From positions 25,373,566-25,437,565 of the forward strand of contig OX336340.1 of assembly GCA_946902875.1 (NCBI GenBank): a DNA stretch of 64,000 bases. The letters are read 5' to 3'. Below, in pieces: positions 32,089-42,695 of the stretch. The position numbers and the translations under genes were made by a program. Within the stretch, counting starts at the first letter, position 1. Every line of letters begins with the position of its first letter. The DNA comes from Nematopogon swammerdamellus (lineage: Eukaryota; Arthropoda; Insecta; Lepidoptera; Adelidae). The notes beneath the pieces were generated by a model. The model saw nothing but the letters and a program-made list of their open reading frames with translations. It did no database searches and was not told where the DNA came from.

Positions 32089-32209
32089 GTGCATATCAGA
32101 AACAGACTAGTAATATGGTGTGACATGTGGTACAACTTAAGTTGAGCCCGGTACGCGGGTCCACATTATAACCTACGTCGCCTATTCGATCGGTTGTGAG
32201 CGCCTAGCT

Positions 32210-32518
32210 TCACTTGGAGTGCTTCCTCTTCTCCTGTTGTTTGGCGGCCTTCTTCTTCATGATCTGAAGCCGCTTGTCCGCGGAGATGATGTTGATATTC
32301 GGCGTGACCACCTTTGAGCTGGACGAGCTGGCCGAGGAGGAACTCGAGCCTGAGATCTTGACGGTGGCACCGGAGGGCGCGACGCGCGTCGGAGAGGACT
32401 TTTGCGAGTGCGACTTGCCCGTGAAGCTGGTGACGGCGAAGCCCTGAGCGGTGAGGCACGACGCGCACTGCCAGCCGGAGCTCATGTCGTTGTCGCTGAT
32501 GTTCGGCTTGTGGCAGTC
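32210..32518 (-). CDS. IntS12: IntS12 exon 2
   Basis: The acceptor TGTTGGCAG precedes 32518. The exon starts DCHKPNISDND, completing the PHD finger, and ends at TAG/TGA-type stop position 32210 after RKHSK. Confidence 0.88.
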   Translation of the reverse strand, partial: DCHKPNISDNDMSSGWQCASCLTAQGFAVTSFTGKSHSQKSSPTRVAPSGATVKISGSSSSSASSSSSKVVTPNINIISADKRLQIMKKKAAKQQEKRKHSK

Positions 32519-33920
32519 CTGCCAACAACACAAATTGTTCTGCTGCATTTTTATGTACCTACATACATATAAGGTCTTTCAAAATTAGTTCAGAGTACGC
32601 TAAGGGGGGGTTCTGTATCGGAAATAGATCACTTTTGAAGAACAAAGAATTTTTTTTTTACAAAAAATTTTTTTTAATGCAAGTAAAATGTAATAAAAAA
32701 AATTTTCTTAATCGTTTTCGTTTCATGCCAGGAACAAAAAAATCTTCCAACACATAGATCTCTTTCATTCAGAAATTGTGAAAAACCACAATTTTTGTTT
32801 TATTAGTATGGAATAGAAAGAATTTGATTTTTTTTACCAACTTACATGTATGGGAAAAATTTTTTTTTCTCCAAAACTGTGCATTTCCGGCACAAAAATT
32901 CTTTTTGGTAATAGTTCCTTAGACCCTCGCCTACCAGTCCCAACTACCAGCAATTTTCTAATTAGCAGGCCTTATACTACAGCGCAACCATTATAAATAT
33001 TTTGTGCATAGTCACTAAATATTGTTAGCGGAGATTCTTTCCGCCACTTCTTCGTGGATGCATTACGTTTCGGCTCGCAACAAGCCCTCATCAGCTAGTC
33101 TGCTATGACTAGGACGCGGAACCAGTCCCTCTCTTGACCTCCCTCTCTCTACTTATCCATATTCTGTAGGATGCCTATAGTAACTAAAAATAAATAATGT
33201 ATAAATATTTCTATTGGTGCTAGTATCCAATGGTATCGAAATCTCCATTTCCCATTTTTCATGACATCTTGAGTTCTGACAAGGACAAGGTACTGTGCTA
33301 AAGGGAGACAGGCAAGCCACCTCTCACCTTGACATGGTCCTTCCACCGAGTCATGCAGCAGGTGGGTTTTCGTGCTTACTTGCTGCTTGATAGTTATCCC
33401 ATATCCTAATACTTTGATAAAGGTGGTGGACGGTGTTGTGCTGTATAAAGGGTGCGCTGTAGAATAGCGCACCCTTTATACATAACCTGAAAAGATATAG
33501 GCAGTGGTGAGGAATAACCTGATGATAGAGAGCGTTGCACGCGTCGCACTCCACGAGCCTGTTGCCCGCCTGCACGGCGATCTGGCGGCACACCGCGCAC
33601 GTGAGGTCTTCGTCGAACAGGTCGAACGGCAGCTCATCGCCAGAGTCGTCGGAGCGCTCGGGAATCTGCAGCTGCTGCGGACTCTGCGCGGGCGGAGCCA
33701 CCGTCCGCGCCGCCGGCTTGCTTCGCCCGCGGGGACTTCCGAGCTTCTCCTCCTGAAGGTACTTCTTCGGCAGCGTAGCCCCGAGCGTCTTGCTCGCGCC
33801 GTGATTCGAGCGGATCAACTCATCGAGCGTCAGCCGAAGGTGCTCAGTGGAGTCGGTAGCGCTTGAGTGCAAGTACTTGAGGCAGAGCTTTATAGATGGA
33901 TCGAGCTCGATCGAAGCCAT
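32210..33920 (-). CDS. IntS12: Integrator complex subunit 12 (PHD finger protein)
   Basis: The CDS joins 33519-33920 and 32210-32518 (236 residues, phase 0 junction). IntS12 belongs to the nuclear Integrator complex that cleaves snRNA 3' ends and attenuates Pol II transcripts. Residues 1-45 (SIKLCLKYLHSSATDSTEHL) form the conserved N-terminal helical part. Residues 108-155 are a PHD finger with all eight ligands (C108, C111, C125, C128, H133, C136, C152, C155), split by the intron after LYHQ. The C-terminus is Ser-rich and then very basic (KKKAAKQQEKRKHSK). The intron of about 1 kb is filled with repeats and a perfect hairpin. The gene is divergent from the CLCC1-like gene. The identification rests on the PHD sequence plus the N-terminus. 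Confidence 0.88.
32560..32975. repeat. AT-rich repeat-like insertion in IntS12 intron
   Basis: Long A/T runs with GGGGGGTTCTGTATCGGAAA resemble the cores of the TACACGGTGTTGCA MITEs, but I cannot match the ends. This is a weak assignment. Confidence 0.35.
33255..33440 (+). repeat. R1 dispersed repeat in IntS12 intron
   Basis: CACCTCTCACCTTGACATGG, GAGTCATGCAGCAGG and CTTACTTGCTGCTTG are R1 blocks. Confidence 0.7.
33444..33480. repeat. 37-bp perfect hairpin beside IntS12 exon 1 donor
   Basis: TATAAAGGGTGCGCT and AGCGCACCCTTTATA are perfect 15-bp arms around a 7-nt loop. The hairpin lies 38 nt past the exon 1 splice donor. Confidence 0.9.
33519..33920 (-). CDS. IntS12: IntS12 exon 1
   Basis: ATG is at 33920, and 134 codons run to CAG|GTTATT after 33519. 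The first ATG in frame sits in GCCATGG-like context (minus strand), consistent with the start. Confidence 0.88.
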
Positions 33921-34079
33921 GGCGCCACAGATTCAAAAATCATATACCTAAACCCAACATAGCAAGAGCAAGCAAGCGATTAATGCAAAGTGATTAATAA
34001 TGACACATGAGCATGACACTGGCAGGAGGGAGTGTTCAGTCAGTCCCGTACGACACCTGAAAGCCTTTGTCGTGCCTGC

Positions 34080-34320
34080 TGTTCCTTCACTCCTACTCCT
34101 TCGCCCGGAGCGAACCAATAGAAGCCGATATTCGTTTGGTCGGTTAAGTACCTTGGTTAAGTAACTTGTTAGCTCAGTGGTAAGCGTGTAGGGTTTGAAT
34201 TTTTTGGACCATGGGTTCGAATCCCACAAAATCTTTTTGTTTTTTTTTTTTTTTTTTAGCAATGTTAGGGTCTTTAAATTTTTTTAGGGTGTTTAGTTTT
34301 TTTTTATAACCACCTAAAAG
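34080..34320 (+). repeat. tRNA-derived SINE-like repeat
   Basis: TTAGCTCAGTGGTAAGCGTG (A-box-like) and GGGTTCGAATCCC (B-box-like) lie 40 bp apart, and an oligo(T) run and TATAACCACCTAAA follow. The upstream word CCGATATTCGTTTGGTCG and the tail recur at 38578-38760, so it is a dispersed element and not a tRNA gene. Confidence 0.7.
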
Positions 34321-34748
34321 CAAGTTGAGCTCGAGAAATCGAGACAGTCTGTCAGGAAGTAACTATTTAGTAATCTGTGCTGTCAGGTCAGTTGCTATTG
34401 CTATGCCAGTTGCCAACTTTCCACTCAGAAGAAGAAGGCCGCGCGGGGGCGCTCGCTAGTGCAGTGTTGCCACGTTAATTTTGCAAAAATACGCTATTCG
34501 GTGCTAAATGTATTATCAATTGTGTCACATGAAAAAAAGCAGCCAAAAACGCCAAATTGTAAAATTATTTAAATACGATTTAAATTTGTCGCAATCACAG
34601 GTGATCGATTGAAACTCCCCTCAATCCAACTATTTTAGCGAATAAATTTTAGTTTTTCGTAGCAACACCGACGACGTCAAAGTGACAGTCAGGTGTAGGC
34701 GGCGCCTACTTTTGTTGTGTTGGATTGGAGGGAGATTGAAGTCGAGGC

Positions 34749-35537
34749 CAGTGTTGCCAACTTAGTGCTAGCGCCACTAGATCTGGTGGTTTGGAATCCC
34801 GTCTGGTGGCCAAATTTGCGATCTAGGGTCTAGTGCTGAGTATGGTGGTTTGATCAGATTTGTTTAGTGGTTGTGCAAAAAATTTAGTGTCGATCGATGC
34901 AACACGTACCTACACTTTCCCCAAGGATCTGTTAAACAAATTGGAACCAAATGTGTTTATGCTGCACACATTCCATGCGAAGAAGCTGAGACGCTTTCTT
35001 CTTCAGACCGAGACTAATCTCAATTGTTATTTTAATAATAGGTATTATTTTGTATGCAACCATCTGTCCTGTGATTGCAGTGATAATAATTATTATGTAT
35101 ACTAAATTGATCTGTTTGAAATGATCGTACTACTCTTTTATTTGAAGATCCTGAAAAGGTCGTTTGTCCGGTTTTTCATTATTCTGAAGAGCAGACACAG
35201 CCTCAAAAACCGGAATGTTTGTTACCTCAGAACTTTCGACAGGGTGAAGCGATTTTGATTTTTTTTAATACCAATAAAATACTAAAAAAAACTGTGAAAT
35301 AAAAAACTTTAAAAAAATATAAAAACCGCCTTGAAAAATGTATGAAATAAAAAAAAATCGAACCCTAGAGTTGAAGGCGGTGCTAAAGCAAGCAAAAATA
35401 ACCGACCGCCTTCAACTCTAGGGTTCGATTTTTATTATATTTTTTTTATTTTTGAGTATTTCTGAAAATCTGGGGAAATTCTGGTGGTTTCGACTGGCGC
35501 ATCTGGTGGGCGAGCTAGAAAAGAGTTGGCAACACTG
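34749..35537. mobile_element. Non-autonomous hAT element between IntS12 and CLCC1-like gene
   Basis: The termini are CAGTGTTGCCAAC and its complement, a standard hAT end. Both sides carry the identical 8-mer GTCGAGGC (34741-34748 and 35538-35545). Inside is an inverted pair of CTAGAGTTGAAGGCGGT blocks at 35375-35425. There is no transposase frame. Confidence 0.9.
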
Positions 35538-35809
35538 GTCGAGGCGATGCCCGCTGCGTTCTTTCTTGTAACTTTGGTTTGAAGTTTTGAATCTATTTTT
35601 GTATCAGTAATTTTTTTATCTAATCTTTGTTCACATTACAGTACCACGTAAAATGTTGTAGAGAAAGTGTAATCTAATCAGTAATAAATAATCACTCACT
35701 ACACTACGTTCAGTACGTACCTGCGAGGAAAAATATTCTCATTGCAAATTTTTCGCCGCCCGAAATAAAGTGTAACCGGAAATAGTGTCGTCACCGTTGT
35801 AAACAAGCA

Positions 35810-36055
35810 ATGTGGTATGTAGTGTTACTTGTTGCGTGGACACTGGTCACGGGAGGCGCTCTTCAGGCTCAGTTTCAGTATGGACCGGATCCATGGAATA
35901 CGAAACCGTCTGACACCAAGCCAGACCCGGAATCCATGATTCCTGAGGACCTACGCTCGAATAAACCAACGCAACCAGTAAGCGATGGCGTGCCGGGCCG
36001 AGAGTGGTTCTTCAAGCGACTCCTCGTCATCATACTGAAGAATGGGGCTTTAAAG
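35810..36055 (+). CDS. CLCC1: CLCC1-like exon 1
   Basis: The ATG lies in GCAATGTGG. Eighty-two codons including the signal peptide run to AAG|GTGGGT. Confidence 0.82.
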
Positions 36056-39000
36056 GTGGGTTTTAGGTTTTAAATTGGACAGTTCACTTTTTCAATTTGA
36101 CCGTTCAACGCTGTGACTGCACCGAACTAAATACTAGAAGATGCAATGTACTATGAAAAATGTTAGCTGTCCGTGAAAAAGTGTGCTTGCCTTCACACAA
36201 TTTTGTCATCACGAATTCATTCAAAGGGTCGCATTAAAAGCATTCCATGCTACGAATATGCTAACACTCCTCACTCGAATATCTGTACATACTGGAGAGC
36301 ATGCACAGAGCAGTTAGCGCCGAGGGGAGTGGAGGATAGCATTTTGAGTGCTGCTAAAGCTAAACTGTAGATTCCGTCTCACGTAAGAAGTCCCGCGGCA
36401 ATAAGTGGAAGTGTTGAGTCCGTCTCATTTCCACTTATTGCCGCGGGACTTTCGTGAGACGAAGGTATGATACCAACAAGCGAAGGGAACTTTTAGATGA
36501 AACACTCTCTAGCACAATCCTGAAACGCTTTGACAGCTGTCAGAGGACCTTGCAGCGCTCAACACATTATTTTTAGGTTGCTAGACCTAAAAACTAATTT
36601 AATACTATTAACCTCTTGGCTTCCGGAAGGGCCGGCCGGCTTCCAAACTGTTTTCCGGAAGGGCCGATCAGCCCATTATTTTGACAGAGTAAATTTTTTA
36701 TTATTCCTACTTCATTTCTGGCAAGATGGTAAACTGGTTTCTAGTCTAACATTGTTTAGAATGCGTTATTTGAATAGTTGAATAATTCATGATATACACA
36801 TCGATATATGATTTGCCTATCCTATAGTAATTGGGCAATTTTAGGCTGGATAAATAAATTTTGAATGTTGGGCATATTTTGTTTTTCCTGGAGTTAAAAA
36901 AATCCGTCTTGAGCTTCTAAATACCTAAGTGAATCCTCACTTGTAACTGTTTTGTCGGGAACTTCAAGAGCCCATAGAGGTTTTTTTTTAATTTTTTTTT
37001 TATTGAAACTGACACGGTTGGCCACATCACCCACAACATCCGTGATGTGAGCCCATAACACCGGGTGAACTTGGTGCCACGTCAGTGCTTCCCTTCGGTT
37101 GTGCCGGCTACACTGAACTGGACGGAAAACACAAACTATTTACATAGCCGTTTCGACCGACCTTTCATTCAGTGCGGTGGTACCAACCTGGGCGGGTTAA
37201 ACCCTACCACCTATTATTATAAGAAGGGAGTCATATCCCTTAGTCGGCTTTTACGACATACACGGGGAGAGATGCAGTGGGGCTATTCTTTTAAAGTACC
37301 GGCCCCACACGGTACAAAGATCAATACCAAATACCACAAGGTTATTGATCTGACATCATTACCTACTACCTATACAAAATATTTGAGTTTGCGTGCATGC
37401 GGTAGCGGCAAATTTCGTGAATTTTCGCACGGCGAAAATGGCATGGAAGCCAAAGGGGTGTAAGCATATTTAAAAATTGGGAAGCCATAAGGTTAACATA
37501 CCTATTGAAAAAAAAAAACAAATTCCAGTGAAGTTTCTTGTCAGTTTTTCTTCGTCTTGATAATTTAACTGGCGGTATGTTATAATGTAAATATGAAAAA
37601 TCTGAGCGCAGTGTACTGCCAATAGAGTCAAAATAAACAATAAACAATGACCTAAAAACTAATGTACATACTAATATTTCCAGAACCACGAGGATGGCTC
37701 CAAGGAGATATCCATTGCGATGAAGTTACCTCTGGACCACTGGAATGTTCTAGAGGAGTACATCAGCTATGAGAAACCGCTCACGGAAGAAATGTACCGA
37801 AGAACTGTCGGTTACATTTCCGAAGCAATCTACAAACCTTCACTGACAGAGAAGGTGGCTCAGGCGTGGTCTGAATATGTTCTCAGCTACTATATCGTGT
37901 ACAAGGTTAATATTTTACTGTGTTATACTATTATTTGTATCTGTTTTATTACTTTTACTGCTATCTGTCGGCCTCGGTAGCTCAGTGGTGCTTTCGCTCG
38001 ACTGGTGGTCGTGATCATAAGCACACCTGGGCGCGGTCAGTACTTGGAGGGGTGACCGCTCGACCGTTGGAGGCTGATCTGTTGTTCAGATTCTACGAAA
38101 AACTGTAGGTCCCTTCCCTTCTTACCTTACTAGGTGGTAGGGTTTAACCCGACCGGATTGGTACCACCGCACTGAATAAAAAGTTGGTCGAAAGGGCTAT
38201 GTAAATAGTTTTGGTTTTTCCGTCCAGTTCAGTGTAGCCTGCACGACCGAAGGAAAGCACTGACACGGCAGTTCAGCAAGGTGTTATGAGCTGACATCAC
38301 GGATTTTGTAGGTTAAGTAGCCATTCGTGTCAGTTACCATAAAAAAAACTATACACCTCCCACTCATCCTAGCCCACACTATAAGTTTGGGCCACTATAG
38401 GTTTGAGCTACGAATTGTTTTGGAAAGTATTAGAAACGCATTGTAGGCTGAACGGTATTCTAATGAACTTAGTGCTTAAAAACATCTGCTATCTAATATA
38501 GTTAAAAAAAAAGCCATAGTTGCACTCCGGGAGTGCCGGCAGAAGTGAAAACTTTTTATATTTCCGAAAATAATTCTTAGGTGGTTATAAAAAAAACTAA
38601 AAACTTTTTGAGGGATTCGAATCCATGGTCAAAAAATACAAATCCTACATTCTTACCATTGAGCCAAGAAATCACATAAACGACCAAACGAATATCGGAT
38701 TCCCTTGATTCGCTTTCGGTGTTACTGTCACTGAGAGACGAACAGAATTGATCCCGAGCCATCGTAACTTAACCCTTAATGCAATGACTTAAGGTTGCAT
38801 TTTAAATAATAAAAATAAATCTGTCGCTTTTCGAGATCTGTCGCGAGTCTGACATTTTTTACCCACCCAAAAAAGTGCCAAGCGCCGCTAAAGAAGTTTT
38901 CACTTCAAACATCATTGCTGACAACAGACTATTTTCACATTAGAATACAAGATTTAGATTTAAAACTAATTTAGACAGCCTATAGTGAGGGTTTACTAAA

Positions 39001-41808
39001 TTCTCTTATTGTATTTGGGGGTAGCTGCAAACTATTCCCTCTCGGTCGGTCTCCTTTGTCTCCCCCTTGGTCTCCAGCCTATGTCTTCCCTTCCCTTCCA
39101 TGAAGGCAACAAGACGGCTAGATTGGCTAAAGGTCTCCACAATTTCTTTGTTAACAAAAATTTTGCAAAGCCTAATGTTGAAACACACTGGCTTCTCATT
39201 GAAAGCTCTCGAATCTGAAGCCCAATCCTGCACCAATGAGTTTTGCGATGGGATAAAGTGATATAAACATAATTTATTGTAACAGTTTCAGAATTGGTCT
39301 CAACTAGGTTTAACAGAAGCTTAACTTCATAATAATCTCGATAGTTTTTTTAGAAATAGTATTTTAGTTGTGTTTTAATTTCTTTGTAATTTCTTTTGCA
39401 GAATGAAATAACTTGGATTTTGACGATACTGGCTATCGGAATAACAATAGTGCTTATGTCTAAACACATGTCGCGGAAAATTTTACTGATCTTGTGTTTC
39501 TTACTGCTCTATATCTATGAAGGTTTTGTATCATTCAAGGTATGTAAAAATTATGTCTATCTAAATAGGATCCAGTTTAGTGTAGCCAGATGAGAATACA
39601 GGCAAAATAGTCTATTATTTTTAAGTGTATACTGTTGTTCATTATATCTATTTTAAACATTACTGATGTTAAACATTAGTGAGTTATGTATGCCTGACTT
39701 ACATAAGTCGAAGTGTTGTGAAATAAAAACTTACAACTACATACCTACTTACTTACGAAAAAAAGCAGTTTGACTTGGTCTATCGAGAACCAGACGTCGG
39801 CTCCAGAAATTTCAATTTTTCCTGATGAAGCCTGCGATGTAACAGGCGAAACGCCGACTTACGTAAGTCAGTCATCATAACTCACTGTAAATCTGTAAAG
39901 TTTAAATTAGATAAAATAATAGGTAATATCTTAATAGTAAGTCTTGTGGATTCATTTTGAAGTAATTCTGCTAGAAAATCGCAACTTCTAGACCAGATAT
40001 TTCAGATACAGCGTTGATGCTTCCAAAACATGGAATGCTACTGAGAATAAATACAACTTATCTATTGCGCTTTCCAGAAATATCGAGAAGCAAGAGACAA
40101 CAACACAGATGACAGGTAGCTGGGAAGTGGGACTCAGCCCTGTATTCAATTGAAAGTGATGAAACATATCTGCGAACACTTAACAGTATACGTACCTACT
40201 GCATGAACATAGCTCTATTTTGAATCCAAGAAATTGTGTTCCATCCTACTCTATAATAAATTTAATAGTGGACTCATTGAACGAGCTACCTGTGGGAAGT
40301 GATAAATGATATCTCAGTGAATTTCCAAAATTCTACAGATCCATCATTGGTTCACAAAATATGTCAGGCTTTACTCTTTTACAGGAATTAGAAAAGACAA
40401 ATTACGAGCAGTTTAAAACGGCCGTGAGTCGTTGCAACTGGCGCTTTTGGTCGTCCTCGTGTGATATGCCGATGCCGGATCCGCTAGTATTTTGGAAGCA
40501 CATGCATCCGAGCAAAATCCTCATCAGAATGTGCTCACACTATATGACAGAGCCGATACTACTCATTAGTTCAACGGTCAATCAAATCTCCAATGAAATT
40601 ACTCGTAAGTCAGTTGGTTCCGTTTACACCTACAAAATCTTAAACTAATATTATAAAGAGGTGAAATTTGTAAGTTTGGATGTAGGAGGCAATCTCTGAT
40701 TTTTTTTTTTTTTTATGGAAACTGACACGGTTGGCTGCATCACCTACAACGTTCGTGATGTTAGCCCATAACACCGGGTGAATTAGGTGCCATGTCAGTG
40801 CTTCCCCCTTTGATCGTGCCGGCTACACTGAACTGGCCGGAAAACACAAACTATTTACATAGCCGTTTTGACCGACGTTTCATTCAGTGCGGTGGTACCA
40901 ACCCGGGCGGGTTAAACCCTACCACCAAGTAAGATTAGGAGGGAAGGGACCTACAGTTTTACGAGGAATCCGAACCTCGGTCAGCCTCCAACGGTCAGCG
41001 GTCACCCATCCAAGTACTGACCGCACCCAGTGTTGCTTAACATTCAATAGCGACAGTTGACTGTCTGCACCACTGAGCTATCGAGGCTGACAAATGCTCA
41101 TCCGATTTTAAAAATTCTTTCATCAATATTTAGAATGGACCTTCAGGATGGACATTGGACATAGGCTATGTGAGCGAAGCCACCGGCAAAACCTAGTACT
41201 ATTATTCTGGTCTCAAAATTTTTACTATCAAATGTAGTAAAATTAGTACCTTGCCTAACAGATATACAGTAAGACCCCACATTGCACAGATTTGTTACGA
41301 ATTTCGCCATACATCCATCGAATTATTATTGATATTTAATATTACAGGTGACCTGTGGCCTCCGTTCAACAGCATTGTGAATGGATTACTAATATTCTTC
41401 TTCAACGTGATGTGCATCGTGCTGTTCATTATGTTCGTGTATTCGTTCGTCTTCAACATGCCCTTCAATGTGAGCCTGGCCGGCCTCATCAGCTTCGGCG
41501 TCCAACGGCGACAGGCGGAGCCCGCTGTGAACAATAATATAGTAAACAATACCAACAATCCCGCCATCGGCGGCGGCGATAGATTGGGAGGTGAAAATCT
41601 GCAAAATCTATTGCACATTTTGGCAAATGCGCAGGCGCCACCGGCAAGACAGAACGTTCAGAATGTCGTCATGGACGGGAGGAATGGTCAAGGTCCGCCG
41701 CGACTAGCCCGAGAGGCGCACAGAGCACGAGGAGCTCGCCTACCGGCGCGCGCGCACAGCGCCGGCCGCGTAGAGAATCGAGCTATACAATATGATCTTG
41801 TGAGGTGA
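35810..41808 (+). CDS. CLCC1: CLCC1-like ER membrane protein (chloride channel CLIC-like 1)
   Basis: The CDS joins 35810-36055, 37684-37905, 39402-39539, 40385-40604 and 41348-41808, giving 428 residues with all junctions in phase (the last is phase 1). It starts with a signal peptide (residues 1-20). A luminal segment follows with KPLTEEMYRRTVGYISEAIY, then two membrane spans in 157-202. Next comes a conserved cysteine/tryptophan loop (CNWRFWSSSCDMPMPDPLVF, then IRMCSHYMTEP), a third span at about 288-312 and an Arg-rich cytosolic tail. That order matches the CLCC1/MCLC family of ER/nuclear membrane proteins. The proposed anion-channel role comes from vertebrates. SINEs sit in introns 2 and 4, and a foldback element in intron 1. 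Confidence 0.82.
36374..36461. repeat. 88-bp foldback in CLCC1-like intron 1
   Basis: The arms CGTCTCACG..AAGTCCCGCGGCAATAAGTG and the inverse at 36429-36461 are near-perfect, around an 18-nt centre that itself repeats CCGTCTCA. Confidence 0.88.
37000..37318 (-). repeat. SINE body fused directly to the GCATCTCTCCCC module
   Basis: In reverse orientation the copy reads GTACCGTGTGGGGCCGGTAC and GCATCTCTCCCCGTGTATGT, then body and A-tail, without any tRNA/5S head. This is the same arrangement as 754-1060. Confidence 0.8.
37684..37905 (+). CDS. CLCC1: CLCC1-like exon 2
   Basis: The acceptor TATTTCCAG enters in phase 0, and the donor is AAG|GTTAAT. Its 74 codons form the most hydrophilic conserved segment (DHWNVLEEYISYEK). 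Confidence 0.85.
37971..38350 (+). repeat. Full SINE with tRNA/5S-like head, in intron 2
   Basis: TAGCTCAGTGG, GGGCGCGGTCAGTACTTGGA and GGGGTGACCGC are closer to 5S rRNA here than in other copies. The B-box region (TTGTTCAGATTC) is degraded. The body and A-tail are complete. Confidence 0.88.
38578..38760 (-). repeat. tRNA-derived SINE-like repeat, reverse copy
   Basis: The minus strand carries TTGGCTCAATGGTAAGAATG and GGATTCGAATCCC, the TATAACCACCTAA tail and the upstream CCGATATTCGTTTGGTCG shared with 34080-34320. Confidence 0.7.
39402..39539 (+). CDS. CLCC1: CLCC1-like exon 3 (two membrane spans)
   Basis: The acceptor TTCTTTTGCAG has an excellent pyrimidine tract, and the donor is AAG|GTATGT. 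The 46 codons are almost wholly hydrophobic with a central KHMSRK turn. Confidence 0.85.
40385..40604 (+). CDS. CLCC1: CLCC1-like exon 4
   Basis: The acceptor is CTTTTACAG and the donor is ACTC|GTAAGT. It encodes the Cys/Trp signature loop of the family and ends one base into an Arg codon. Confidence 0.87.
40694..41092 (-). repeat. Full SINE with tRNA/5S-like head, in intron 4
   Basis: In reverse orientation it reads CAGCCTCGATAGCTCAGTGG, GGTCAGTACTTGGATGGG, GAGGTTCGGATTCC, then body and a 15-nt A-tail. Confidence 0.88.
41348..41808 (+). CDS. CLCC1: CLCC1-like exon 5 (third span, basic tail, stop)
   Basis: TTACAG|GTGACC completes the split Arg codon, giving R-DLWPPFNSIVNG. A 24-residue span follows, then an Asn-rich linker and an Arg-rich C-terminus ending IQYDLVR before TGA. 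Confidence 0.85.
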
Positions 41809-42159
41809 TCGGACTGTGCGCTAGTCTTCCATTTCCACATTTTCTACTTCAAGGTTTTGTTTTACATACGAGTTGTGTTTATGTGACAATAGATTGGCAC
41901 TCACAGTTTTTATATGCCCGACATGATTCATGAAACATGTCGACACAATGTCGAAAAAAGAGACCATAAAAACAGTGAGTGCAAAATCTATTATGAACAG
42001 TGAGATGGCATAAAACTAAATCAAAAAAATTATTATTGATAAATAATTATTGTGGCATTTAACCAGTGACTTTCATAGCTATTTTTGTAAATGTTGTGTT
42101 ATGTAGGTACTTAAGTTTTATTTGTAAATTTTGTTTTTAACCTGTGATACTTTTGGGTG

Positions 42160-42670
42160 TATTCTACCACCTTTTACAGCTGTAAGGTTTTTTACAGCTA
42201 TAAGGGTTACAGCTGTAAGGGTACAAGTTTACATGATGCGGGCTGTTTTTACAGCTGTAAGGGTACAAGTTTGCATGATGCGGGCTGTTTTTACAGCTGT
42301 AAGGGTACAAGTTTTTCATGATGCGGACTGTTTTTTACAGCTGTAAGGGTACAAGTTTGCATGATGCGGACTGTTTTTACAGCTGTAAGGGTACAAGTTT
42401 GCATGTTGCAGGCTGTTCTTACAGCTGTAAAGGTACAAGTTTGCATGATGCAGGTTGTTTTTACAGTTGTAATGGTACACGTTTGCATGATGCGGGCTGT
42501 TTTTACAGCTGTAAGGGTACAAGTTTGCATGTTGCAGGCTGTTCTTACAGCTGTAAAGGTACAAGTTTGCATGATGCAGGTTGTTTTTACAGCTGTAATG
42601 GTACACGTTTGCATGATGCGGGCTGTTTTTACAGCTGTAAGGGTACAAGTTTGCATGATGCAGGCTGTTC
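42160..42670 (+). repeat. About 43-bp minisatellite in the probable CLCC1-like 3' UTR
   Basis: Roughly eleven units of TTTTTACAGCTGTAAGGGTA plus CAAGTTTGCATGATGCGGGC recur at 42-44-bp spacing. Each has the palindrome TACAGCTGTA. The long overlapping ORFs on both strands follow from the period and are not genes. Confidence 0.93.
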
Positions 42671-42689
42671 AAAATAGGTGTTAAGTTTG

Positions 42690-42695
42690 AATAAA
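42690..42695 (+). terminator. Candidate polyadenylation signal AATAAA
   Basis: AATAAA lies just after the minisatellite and 0.9 kb after the CLCC1-like stop. It is the first good signal after the repeat, so the repeat would lie within the 3' UTR. Confidence 0.4.

Noticed and set aside
34140..34230. Functional tRNA gene
   Set aside because: A- and B-box-like words are present, but acceptor and anticodon stems do not pair and the unit recurs with its flanks at 38578-38760.
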